NCBI RefSeq assembly: GCF_026341825.1
Contig: NZ_JAPENY010000001.1
Location: 2,108,001 to 2,172,000 of the forward strand
Direction: 5' to 3'
DNA length: 64,000 nucleotides
Source: Streptomyces sp. NBC_00620
GTDB lineage: Bacteria; Actinomycetota; Actinomycetes; Streptomycetales; Streptomycetaceae
Shown here piece by piece: positions 33,771 to 40,964 of the stretch. A model generated the notes under the pieces. The model was not told where the DNA came from, did not search any database, and saw only the letters and a list, made by a program, of their open reading frames with translations. Numbering within the stretch: the first letter of the stretch is position 1; each line of letters opens with the position of its first letter. The translations under genes were made by a program, and so were the position numbers.

Positions 33771-34322
33771 CTAACGGACGGTCTCAAGGACCTCAGCCGC
33801 TCCCAGGGCGTCGGCGATCGTGCTGAGCGCGTCGCCTTCGTCCAGGGCGAGCAGTTCCTTCTCGCTCACACCGAGGTCGGCGAGGATGTCGCGGTCCCCG
33901 ACGGGGCTGTGCGACACGGCCTCGCCGGAGGCGGCGGCTTCCTCGTCCTCCTCGTCGGAGTCGTTTTCGTTGTCGGGCTCACCGTCCTCCGTGCCGTCCA
34001 GGTCCAGGGAGTCGAGGTCGGCGACATCGTCGTCGCCGGGCTCCCTTCCGAGCAGTTCGTCGGTGAGCAGGATCTCGCCGTACGAACTGCGGGCAGCCGC
34101 GGCGGCGTCCGAGACGTAGATACGAGGGTCCTCCTCGCCGTCCAGGCGGAGGACGCCGAACCACGCGTCCTCCTGCTCGATGAGTACGAGTACCGTGTCG
34201 GCCTCCTCCGAGGCTTCACGGGCCAGATCGGTCAGATCCGACAGGGTCTCCACATCGTCCAGCTCTGTGTCGCTCGCTTCCCACCCGTCTTCGGTGCGCG
34301 CGAGCAGTGCGGCGAAGTACAC
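33771..34322 (-). CDS. tRNA adenosine deaminase-associated protein
   Basis: 183 residues from the GTG at 34322, with GGGAGAG five bases ahead. The N-terminal half is a compact alpha/beta domain (VYFAALLARTEDGWEASDTE, then DTVLVLIEQEDAWFGVLRLD). A very acidic linker (TEDGEPDNENDSDEEDEEAA) follows, then a C-terminal helix (DILADLGVSEKELLALDE). It is consistently next to tadA in actinobacteria, hence the family name; the biochemical role is unknown. It precedes tadA by 22 bases on the same strand, forming an operon. Confidence 0.85.
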   Translation of the reverse strand: MYFAALLARTEDGWEASDTELDDVETLSDLTDLAREASEEADTVLVLIEQEDAWFGVLRLDGEEDPRIYVSDAAAAARSSYGEILLTDELLGREPGDDDVADLDSLDLDGTEDGEPDNENDSDEEDEEAAASGEAVSHSPVGDRDILADLGVSEKELLALDEGDALSTIADALGAAEVLETVR

Positions 34323-34708
34323 CGTGACTCTCCCACTGTCATAGGCGTGCCGGTTGGGGGTCCCCCCGGCGGAGGCTGTGGGCGGGGAGCGTTTCTCCGA
34401 GCCCCACCCACTCGGAATCGTGGCAGAAACAGAGCCTTCAGGGGACGTCTTCGGCCTGCTGTGTCTGCCTCTTTTGATCGCTAACAGCGGATCGTACGCG
34501 GCCGTCGGCACCACATACGCACCTCCCCGCCTCACGGCGTGGGCGGCGCGCGGGCGGGTTACCTGCGGATGTCGCGCACCGGCACGGCGTGGCTACTGGC
34601 GGATGGCGCGCAAGCACATGGTGCTGCTGCCGGTGAAGGGTGCGCAAGCACCTTGCGGGGCCCTCGGCGGATGCTGTGCGCGCGTGGCCGGTGGCTACCG
34701 GCTACCGG
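34323..34708. other. Intergenic region between divergent and convergent units
   Basis: About 385 bases upstream of the TadA-associated gene. It holds that gene's promoter and a short GGCTACC triplet repeat (about 34692-34714) that runs into the stop of the next small gene. Nothing else is recognised. Confidence 0.4.
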
Positions 34709-34906
34709 CTACCAGCGGAACGTGCGCATGCGCATGGCGTGGCGCAGGCGCGCGGTCTTGGCGCGGCGGGGCTGGACGCGGTCGCGCAGTTCGCGCGCCT
34801 CGGCCAGGTCGCGGAGGAACTGGGCGCGGCGCCTGCGGCGCTCGGCGTCCGTCTCCGGCCGCTCGGGAAACTCCTCTTCCACGTCTCGCACAGGCACACC
34901 ACCCAA
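34709..34906 (-). CDS. Small arginine-rich conserved protein, 65 aa
   Basis: The frame reads VRDVEEEFPERPETDAERRR, continues RAQFLRDLAEARELRDRVQP and ends RLRHAMRMRTFRW. A TTG at 34906 with GGAGGG seven bases upstream is the best start; GTG codons at 34897 and 34891 are alternatives. It is highly charged and helical, with no domain recognised, but codon bias is typical of real genes and I recall a similar small gene between tadA and upp in other Streptomyces. It is divergent from upp. Confidence 0.55.
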   Translation of the reverse strand: MGGVPVRDVEEEFPERPETDAERRRRRAQFLRDLAEARELRDRVQPRRAKTARLRHAMRMRTFRW

Positions 34907-35029
34907 GGTCCGTCCCTCCCACTTTCCCCCTGATGAGCGGTTTGATGCCAGCGGACGGGTGACGGGGAACGCCGGACCGTACCCGGCGGGACAGTGGCGG
35001 GCGCCCGGAGCCCGGTTACTGTTGTGGAC

Positions 35030-35665
35030 ATGCGTCTCCACGTCGTCGACCACCCCCTGGTCGCCCATAAGCTCACCACTCTGCGCGACCTTCGCACCGA
35101 CTCCGCGACCTTCCGGCGGCTCGCCGACGAGCTGGTCACCCTGCTCGCCTACGAGGCCACCCGGGACGTGCGCACGGAGCAGGTCGACATCGTGACCCCG
35201 GTCTCCCCGACCACCGGCGTCAAGCTCTCCTACCCGCGCCCCCTCGTCGTCCCGATCCTGCGGGCGGGCCTCGGCATGCTCGACGGCATGGTCCGGCTGC
35301 TGCCGACCGCCGAGGTGGGCTTCCTGGGCATGGTGCGCGACGAGGAGACGCTCCAGGCGTCCACGTACGCGACCCGCATGCCGGACGACCTCTCCGGCCG
35401 CCAGGTGTACGTCCTCGACCCGATGCTGGCCACCGGCGGCACCCTCGTCGCGGCGATCCACGAGCTGATCAAGCGCGGCGCCGACGACGTCACCGCCGTG
35501 GTGCTCCTCGCCGCCCCCGAGGGCGTCGAGCTCATGGAGCGCGAGCTGGCGGGCACGCCGGTGACGGTCGTGACGGCGTCGGTCGACGAGCGGCTCAACG
35601 AGCACGGCTACATCGTGCCGGGCCTCGGGGACGCGGGCGACCGGATGTACGGGGCTGCCGAGTAG
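35030..35665 (+). CDS. upp: Uracil phosphoribosyltransferase
   Basis: 211 residues. Makes UMP from uracil and PRPP in pyrimidine salvage. Seen: [13 protein letters not shown] at the N-terminus, [17 protein letters not shown], the PRPP loop [14 protein letters not shown], and the C-terminal uracil-binding [15 protein letters not shown]. Length is the family norm. The ATG at 35030 is used. It is a single gene, divergent from the arginine-rich small gene. Confidence 0.97.
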   Translation: MRLHVVDHPLVAHKLTTLRDLRTDSATFRRLADELVTLLAYEATRDVRTEQVDIVTPVSPTTGVKLSYPRPLVVPILRAGLGMLDGMVRLLPTAEVGFLGMVRDEETLQASTYATRMPDDLSGRQVYVLDPMLATGGTLVAAIHELIKRGADDVTAVVLLAAPEGVELMERELAGTPVTVVTASVDERLNEHGYIVPGLGDAGDRMYGAAE

Positions 35666-35719
35666 GGACGTACGGGCTTTACGTACGCGGGCACCTACGG
35701 GCCTACGTACGCAGGGACT

Positions 35720-36394
35720 TCAGCAGCTGTTCTTCGTGGCGGAGGGCGTCGGCTGGGGCTGGGCCAGGACGGCCAGCGCCTTGTCGGCGTCCTCCTTCGT
35801 CGTCAGGTTCTTGAAGCCGGTGCCGATGATCAGGTCGACCTGGTCGGCCTTCGCGCGGCCGTCGGTCTTCAGCTGGGCGCCGGAGAGCTGGGTGTTGAGC
35901 ACCGGCAGCGCGGCCTGGGCGGCCGTCTTCGCGCCGAGCAGTATCCCCGCGCCCTCGACCTTCTTGTCGTACGTGTCCGTCGCGTTGCCCACGTCGCCGA
36001 TCCGGAAGCCACGTTTCTTCAGCTCGTCGGCGGTCTCCTTGGCGAGCCCGCTGCGGGGCGTGGCGTTGAAGACGTTGACGGTGATCTGGCCGGGCTTGGG
36101 GAGGGCCTTGGCCTTGGCTGCGGTGGAGGCCGTGGACGTCGCGGAGGCGGTCGCCGAAGGGCTTGCCGTTGACGCGCAGTCCGCCTTCGGTCCCGCCGCC
36201 GCGGCCTTGTCGCCGCCGCCGGTGAAGACGTCGATGAGCTGGAGGGTTCCCCATCCGATCAGCCCGAGCGCGGTGACGGAGGCGAGGACCAGGAACGCGA
36301 GCCTGCGACGCCCCCGGGGTCGGCGCATCCGCGGGTATTTGTCCCCCGTGATCCGGTACTGGCCGCCCATGCCAGGGGGAGTGAGCATGCTCAT
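35720..36394 (-). CDS. LytR C-terminal domain membrane protein
   Basis: 224 residues. An N-terminal cytoplasmic basic tail (MRRPRGRRR) is followed by one membrane helix (about 32-53) and an Ala/Ser/Thr-rich linker. A LytR_C domain then runs from about 103 to 205 (ITVNVFNATPRSGLAKETAD, then VDLIIGTGFKNL). The catalytic LytR-CpsA-Psr domain is absent, so it is not a wall-polymer ligase; LytR_C-only proteins are envelope proteins of unknown job. It ends KNSC. It is convergent with upp. Confidence 0.85.
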   Translation of the reverse strand: MSMLTPPGMGGQYRITGDKYPRMRRPRGRRRLAFLVLASVTALGLIGWGTLQLIDVFTGGGDKAAAAGPKADCASTASPSATASATSTASTAAKAKALPKPGQITVNVFNATPRSGLAKETADELKKRGFRIGDVGNATDTYDKKVEGAGILLGAKTAAQAALPVLNTQLSGAQLKTDGRAKADQVDLIIGTGFKNLTTKEDADKALAVLAQPQPTPSATKNSC

Positions 36395-36554
36395 GGGCGC
36401 AGCGTAGTGCGCCGCGGCGACGATAACTACTAGATGATCATTGTCCCGCGCTCAGTCCAACCCGAAAGGGTCAACAAAGCTGTGCCGGGCGGGGTGCCGG
36501 TTCCGATTCGGTCCGGCTGTCCGTCCCGATTCGGGCCGGGTGCCGGGCCGGGTG

Positions 36555-36851
36555 TCAGCCCAGTTCCAGGACGCGCGCGTGCAGCACCTGGCGCTGTTGG
36601 AGCGCCGCGCGGACGGCGCGGTGCAGGCCGTCCTCCAGGTACAGGTCGCCCTGCCACTTCACGACGTGCGCGAAGAGGTCGCCGTAGAACGTGGAGTCCT
36701 CGGCGAGCAGCGTTTCCAGGTCGAGCTGGCCCTTGGTCGTCACCAGCTGATCGAGGCGGACCGGGCGCGGCGCGACATCCGCCCACTGCCGGGTGCTTTC
36801 CCGGCCGTGGTCGGGGTACGGCCGGCCGTTTCCGATGCGCTTGAAGATCAC
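36555..36851 (-). CDS. Conserved 98-residue protein, ParB-like (annotated elsewhere as VapB-type antitoxin)
   Basis: The sequence starts MIFKRIGNGRPYPDHGRE and has a C-terminal LYLEDGLHRAVRAALQQRQV. The DGxHR element with the preceding strands suggests the small ParB/sulfiredoxin-like fold. I recall automated annotation of close homologues as 'VapB family antitoxin', but there is no VapC toxin gene beside it. It is conserved next to the HerA-like gene, from which it is divergent by 105 bases. A real toxin-antitoxin role is doubtful. Confidence 0.65.
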   Translation of the reverse strand: MIFKRIGNGRPYPDHGRESTRQWADVAPRPVRLDQLVTTKGQLDLETLLAEDSTFYGDLFAHVVKWQGDLYLEDGLHRAVRAALQQRQVLHARVLELG

Positions 36852-36956
36852 ACGGAAAGCCTACCGGTCAAGACGTTCCGGGCGCAGCCTTGGCGGCGGA
36901 GTGCGACGCTGGAAAAGACGCCTTAAATCAGGGCAAACCGGGAACAGGGGCCTGAT

Positions 36957-38654
36957 ATGAGTGACAGCGAGACCGTACCTGCGGCCACTGCCGGGACCAC
37001 GTCCGCGGCCGCCGCTGCTCAGACGGCGGGGAGCGCTCCCGCGACGGGCGGCAACTCCCCCGAGGTGATCGGCAGCGCCGTCGCTCTCCCCAAGGAAGTC
37101 CTGGAGATCGCCTCCGGGTATGCCTTCTCGGGGCCCGCCCTCGATCTCGGTGCCCTGCTCTGGGACGCGCGGTGCCTGCCCGACGTACAGATCCGCATTC
37201 CGCTTCCGATGCTGAACCGGCACGGTCTTGTCGCCGGCGCCACCGGTACCGGCAAGACCAAGACCCTCCAGCTCGTCGCCGAGCAGCTGTCGGCGCAGGG
37301 TGTGCCCGTTTTTCTCGCCGACATCAAGGGCGATGTCTCCGGGATCTCCGCGCCCGGTGTCCCGAACGACAAGGTTCAGGGGCGGGCCGCCGATGTGCAT
37401 CAGGAGTGGGTGGCGACCGGGTTTCCGAGTGAGTTCTATGCGCTTGGAGGGATGGGGCACGGCATCCCCGTACGGGCCACGATCACGAGCTTCGGGCCGG
37501 TGCTGCTTTCCAAGGTGCTCCAGCTCAATCAGACCCAGGAGCAGTCGCTCGGGCTGATCTTCCATTACGCCGACCAGAAGGGCCTGGAGCTCGTCGATCT
37601 GAAGGACCTTCGAGCGGTCGTCACCTTTCTGACCTCGGACGAGGGCAAGGCGGAGCTGAAGGGGATCGGCGGGCTCTCGACCGCGACGGCGGGGGTGATC
37701 CTGCGGTCCCTCACCGCCTTCGAGGCGCAGGGCATGAGTCCCTTCTTCGGGGAGCCGGAGTTCGACACCGGCGAGCTGTTGCGGGTGGCGGGGGACGGGC
37801 GGGGTGTCGTGTCCGTGCTGGAGCTGCCTGAGGTGCAGGACAAGCCGCAGCTCTTCTCGACGTTTTTGATGTGGCTGCTTGCCGATCTGTTTCACGATCT
37901 TCCTGAGGTCGGCGACTCCGAGAAGCCGAAGCTCGTGTTCTTTTTTGACGAAGCCCACCTTCTTTTCAACGACGCCTCGAAGGCATTCCTGGACTCCATC
38001 ACGCAGACCGTCCGCCTCATTCGCTCGAAAGGGGTCGGCGTCTTCTTCGTGACGCAGACCCCGAAGGATGTCCCCGCCGATGTCCTCGGCCAGCTCGGCA
38101 ACCGCGTCCAGCACGCGTTGCGGGCCTTCACGCCGGACGACCAGAAGGCGCTGAAGGCCACGGTGAAGACCTTCCCGAATTCGCCGTACGACCTTGAGGA
38201 GGTCCTCACCGGCCTCGGCACCGGCGAGGCCGTGATCACCGTACTGAGCGAGAAGGGTGCGCCCACGCCGGTCGCGGTGACTCGGCTGCGGGCGCCGGAG
38301 TCGCTGATGGGGCCCGTCGAGGCGGGGGCGCTCGACGCGGCCGTGAAAGGGTCGTCGTTGTACGGGCGGTACGCGCAGGCGGTGGATCGTGAGTCCGCGT
38401 ACGAGAAGCTGGCGGTGGCGGAGGCTGCGCGTGCGTCTGCGGCGGCGGGTCAGTCTGCCTCGCGTGAGCCGGCGGCTCCCGGAGCCGGGTCGGCGCCCGC
38501 CAAGGGGCGGGGTAAGGCTCCCAAGGAGGATGCCTCCGTTGTCGAGCAGGTCGTTGGCAGTGGGATGTTCAAGTCGCTTGCGCGGTCGGTGGGGACGCAG
38601 ATCGGGCGGGAGATCACTCGGTCGTTGTTCGGGACGGCTCGGCGTAAGCGGTAG
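36957..38654 (+). CDS. HerA-like (DUF853) ATPase
   Basis: 565 residues. The FtsK/HerA-type ATPase has Walker A GATGTGKTKT at about 92-101, LADIKGDVSGI soon after, and Walker B LVFFFDEAHLLF at about 325. An arginine-containing VQHALRAFTPDDQKALKATV follows, typical of DUF853. A low-complexity Ala/Gly region precedes a conserved C-terminus (FKSLARSVGTQIGREITRSL). These proteins form hexameric DNA-translocase-like rings; the bacterial DUF853 role is not settled. The start ATG at 36957 follows GGGGCCTGAT without a good ribosome site. Confidence 0.9.
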   Translation: MSDSETVPAATAGTTSAAAAAQTAGSAPATGGNSPEVIGSAVALPKEVLEIASGYAFSGPALDLGALLWDARCLPDVQIRIPLPMLNRHGLVAGATGTGKTKTLQLVAEQLSAQGVPVFLADIKGDVSGISAPGVPNDKVQGRAADVHQEWVATGFPSEFYALGGMGHGIPVRATITSFGPVLLSKVLQLNQTQEQSLGLIFHYADQKGLELVDLKDLRAVVTFLTSDEGKAELKGIGGLSTATAGVILRSLTAFEAQGMSPFFGEPEFDTGELLRVAGDGRGVVSVLELPEVQDKPQLFSTFLMWLLADLFHDLPEVGDSEKPKLVFFFDEAHLLFNDASKAFLDSITQTVRLIRSKGVGVFFVTQTPKDVPADVLGQLGNRVQHALRAFTPDDQKALKATVKTFPNSPYDLEEVLTGLGTGEAVITVLSEKGAPTPVAVTRLRAPESLMGPVEAGALDAAVKGSSLYGRYAQAVDRESAYEKLAVAEAARASAAAGQSASREPAAPGAGSAPAKGRGKAPKEDASVVEQVVGSGMFKSLARSVGTQIGREITRSLFGTARRKR

Positions 38655-38680
38655 GGCTGCCGGCCCGGGTCGCCGTGTGG

Positions 38681-38709
38681 AGGTGGCCGCCCCGGGAGGG
38701 CGGCCACCT
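38681..38709 (+). terminator. Terminator after the HerA-like gene
   Basis: AGGTGGCCGCCC and GGGCGGCCACCT pair around CGGGA-like loop bases, followed by TTCT. Confidence 0.85.
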
Positions 38710-38715
38710 TTCTGG

Positions 38716-38865
38716 TTAGTCGGTTCCGGTCTTCTTCGGGGCAGGAACCTCGGAACTCAGTGGTTTCTGGTCGGCCGGGCCTCGGCGGGGTTCCGGCTTG
38801 GGTGCGTTGCGTACGGCGTCTGCGCGCAGCAGGGCGCGCAGGACCGCGTACGGGTCCTTGGGCAT
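38716..38865 (-). CDS. Small conserved protein, 49 aa
   Basis: MPKDPYAVLRALLRADAVRN begins this short soluble protein, which continues APKPEPRRGPADQKPL to a disordered lysine/proline tail. It is recognisable as a small protein recurring in Streptomyces; function unknown. AAGGAC lies eight bases before the ATG. It is convergent with the HerA-like gene, sharing its terminator region. Confidence 0.65.
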   Translation of the reverse strand: MPKDPYAVLRALLRADAVRNAPKPEPRRGPADQKPLSSEVPAPKKTGTD

Positions 38866-38916
38866 ACGTGTGTCCTTGTGGTCGCTGGTGAGTTACGGGT
38901 CCGGAGGCCGGGTCCG

Positions 38917-39213
38917 TCAGCAGCGCAGGACCACGCAGCGGAGTGCGTGCAGGGTGGGCGAGGGGGTCGGCGGGGCGGGGGCGGGGTGCGGCCTCGGGTC
39001 CGGGTGCTCCGACCTGGCACGGGGTGCGGGGCGCAGGGGGGTTACGGGGCGGTGTCCCTGGCGGGCGGGTGGGCGCAGGGCCGTGTCGAGTACGTCGTGT
39101 TCGGCGGCCGGGGCCTCGGTGGTGACCGTGGTGGGGGTCGCGGTGAGCGCGGCGGGGTGCGGGGTGGTCGCGAGGATCGCGACGACCAGGAGGACCAGCA
39201 CCCGTAGCTTCAT
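38917..39213 (-). CDS. Small secreted hypothetical protein, 98 aa
   Basis: A short signal peptide (MKLRVLVLLVVAILATTPHP) is followed by a proline/threonine-rich, apparently disordered body and a C-terminal cysteine pair (LRCVVLRC). No family is recognised. The compositional skew means a chance frame is possible, but the clean signal peptide and the position, in line with the neighbouring small gene, favour a real gene. Confidence 0.5.
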   Translation of the reverse strand: MKLRVLVLLVVAILATTPHPAALTATPTTVTTEAPAAEHDVLDTALRPPARQGHRPVTPLRPAPRARSEHPDPRPHPAPAPPTPSPTLHALRCVVLRC

Positions 39214-39323
39214 GTCACGTCATGTCCCCGTCGGGGGCCGGTGGTTCATCTGGTGGGGGTGAGATCCGCCCTCTTGGCGTATGGGGCGGGCGTGGAGTTG
39301 ACGGCGTGCGGTGCGTGTGTGCG

Positions 39324-39917
39324 TCAGGCGGTGCGGGGGATGAAGTGGGCGCGGTTGCGGATCCGGAACGCGGTGATGATCTCGGTGATGCCGACCGCGA
39401 GGAGCCAGCAGCCGCCCACCAGGGTGAGGACCGCGACCGACTCGAAGGGCGACACGATCAGGACGATCCCGGCGAGGAAGCTCACGATGCCCAGGAAGAT
39501 CTGCCAGCCACGGGCCGGTGCGCCCGGGTCGGAGGCGGCGGCCAGTGTCTGGGTGATCCCGCGGAACAGCCAGCCGATGCCGATCCACAGGGCGAGGAGC
39601 AGGATCGACTGCATCGCGCCTCGGAAGCAGAACAGGCCCAGCAAAATGGACAAGGCGCCGCTGATGAAGGCCATCACCCGGAGAGACGTCGCCACGTGTG
39701 TGCCGAAGGCGGCGACCAGTTGCAGCACGCCGCTGAAGAGCAGGTAGAGGCCGAAGAGGACGCCTGCCGCCCGGAGTGAGGCGCCCGGCCAGACCAGCAC
39801 CATGACGCCCAGCGCGAGGGCCGCGATTCCGGCTACCAGGACTGCTTGCCAGGCGCTGCGGGTGAGGAGGTGCAGGGGGCCTTCGAGGGGGGTGGGTGCG
39901 TCTTTTTCCTCGGTCAT
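39324..39917 (-). CDS. HdeD-family (DUF308) membrane protein
   Basis: 197 residues with six membrane helices in three hairpins, each with the DUF308 pattern (WQAVLVAGIAALALGVMVLV, then GLYLLFSGVLQL; SGALSILLGLFCFRG; LGIVSFLAGIVLIVSP, then GCWLLAVGITEI). HdeD is an acid-stress membrane protein in enterobacteria; the actinobacterial role is unknown. N-terminal MTEEKDAPTP is soluble. Confidence 0.88.
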   Translation of the reverse strand: MTEEKDAPTPLEGPLHLLTRSAWQAVLVAGIAALALGVMVLVWPGASLRAAGVLFGLYLLFSGVLQLVAAFGTHVATSLRVMAFISGALSILLGLFCFRGAMQSILLLALWIGIGWLFRGITQTLAAASDPGAPARGWQIFLGIVSFLAGIVLIVSPFESVAVLTLVGGCWLLAVGITEIITAFRIRNRAHFIPRTA

Positions 39918-40035
39918 GTCTCATGCTCGCGACGGCTTGAGGGGGCTTGCCACCGGGGTGGTCCGAGTGGTGTACGCGGCGGGCGCTGGCGGTGGACGCG
40001 GCGGGTGCTGCCGGTGGGTGGGTCGGGGGCGCGCC

Positions 40036-40125
40036 GGTACATCCGCCCGCATCCGAACGGATCGACTGTGGGTGATTGGTGAACCTGTGTTCCGGATCCG
40101 TTCGGATGCGGGCATTTGATGTACC
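40036..40125. repeat. Spaced inverted repeat
   Basis: GGTACATC plus GCCCGCATCCGAACGGATC (from 40036) is mirrored by GATCCGTTCGGATGCGGGC plus GATGTACC (to 40125), with about 35 bases between. Each arm also contains the small palindrome ATCCGAACGGAT or its complement. It lies between leftward genes and may act as a terminator or a paired binding site. Confidence 0.7.
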
Positions 40126-40175
40126 GACACGCCCCCTTCCGTCGTCGGCCGGCTGCGGGGGCGTGGGGGCGTGCG

Positions 40176-40769
40176 TTATTTGCCGGAAGCCTTTGCTGCC
40201 TTTGCCGCTGCTTTCATCTCCTGTTTGTGGGCTCGGACCTTGGTCAGGGAGTCGGGGCCCGTGATGTCGGCAACTGAGCGGAAGGAGTTCTGTTCGCCGT
40301 AGAGGCCCGCGGACTCGCGCCAGCCCTTGGGGTGTACGCCGAGTTGTTTGCCCAGGAGGGCCAGGAAGATCTGGGCCTTCTGGGGGCCGAAGCCGGGGAG
40401 ATCCTTGAGGCGTTGGAGGAGTTCGTCGCCTGTGGTGGCGTCTTTCCAGACGGCGGCGGCGTCTCCGTCGTAGTGCTCCACCAGGTACTGGCACAGCTGC
40501 TGGATGCGCTTGGCCATGGAGCCGGGGTAGCGGTGTACGGCCGGCTTGGTGGAGAGGAGGGTGGCGAAGGCCTCCGGGGCGTACGTGGCGATCTCGTGGG
40601 CGTCGAGGTCGTCCCGGCCCATGCGCTGGGCGATCGTGTACGGGCCCGCGAACGCCCACTCCATCGGAACCTGCTGGTCCAGGAGCATCCCGACGAGGGC
40701 GGCGAGCGGACTGCGTCCGAGGAGTTCGTCGGCTTCGGGCTGCTGGGCCAGGTGAAGGGTCGCGTCCAT
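40176..40769 (-). CDS. HhH-GPD family DNA glycosylase-like protein
   Basis: 197 residues. The helix-hairpin-helix LKDLPGFGPQKAQIFLALLG and following GVHPKGW lie in the second half; the N-terminal half has LVGMLLDQQVPMEWAFAGPY, typical of the Streptomyces HhH-GPD 'base excision repair' family. The iron-sulfur cysteines of the Nth type are absent, as is a clear catalytic lysine, so substrate and even glycosylase activity are uncertain. The ATG at 40769 (MDATLHLAQQ) matches family N-termini; upstream in-frame codons lie in a 9-bp AGTAGCGCC tandem repeat. Confidence 0.85.
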   Translation of the reverse strand: MDATLHLAQQPEADELLGRSPLAALVGMLLDQQVPMEWAFAGPYTIAQRMGRDDLDAHEIATYAPEAFATLLSTKPAVHRYPGSMAKRIQQLCQYLVEHYDGDAAAVWKDATTGDELLQRLKDLPGFGPQKAQIFLALLGKQLGVHPKGWRESAGLYGEQNSFRSVADITGPDSLTKVRAHKQEMKAAAKAAKASGK

Positions 40770-40927
40770 GGACCGATGATCCCGCTTACGGGGGCAGGTC
40801 GCGCGCCAGTAGCGCCAGTAGCGCCAGTAGCCCAGTGCGTGCATCCGTCGGCAGGACTGCGCCCTCCTAGCCGTGCCCCTGACTCATGCCGCCTTTACCC
40901 CTCACGTACGATTTCTCCCAAGGGAAG

Positions 40928-40946
40928 TTAGGTTAGCCTAACCTGA
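40928..40946. promoter_or_regulatory. Iron box (DmdR1/IdeR operator)
   Basis: TTAGGTTAGCCTAACCTGA matches the consensus TTAGGTTAGGCTAACCTAA at 17 of 19 positions, with the dyad core perfect. It lies 19 bases before the acylase GTG, so it should block that transcript when iron is plentiful. Confidence 0.92.
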
Positions 40947-40964
40947 AATGAGTGGGGATATACC

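Noticed and set aside
36555..36851. VapB antitoxin of a toxin-antitoxin pair
   Set aside because: No VapC (PIN) gene is adjacent, and the sequence looks ParB-like; kept only as a conserved protein.
40804..40832. AGTAGCGCC triplicate as extension of the HhH-GPD protein (WRYWRYWR)
   Set aside because: Family N-terminus matches the ATG at 40769; the upstream repeat looks like slippage DNA.
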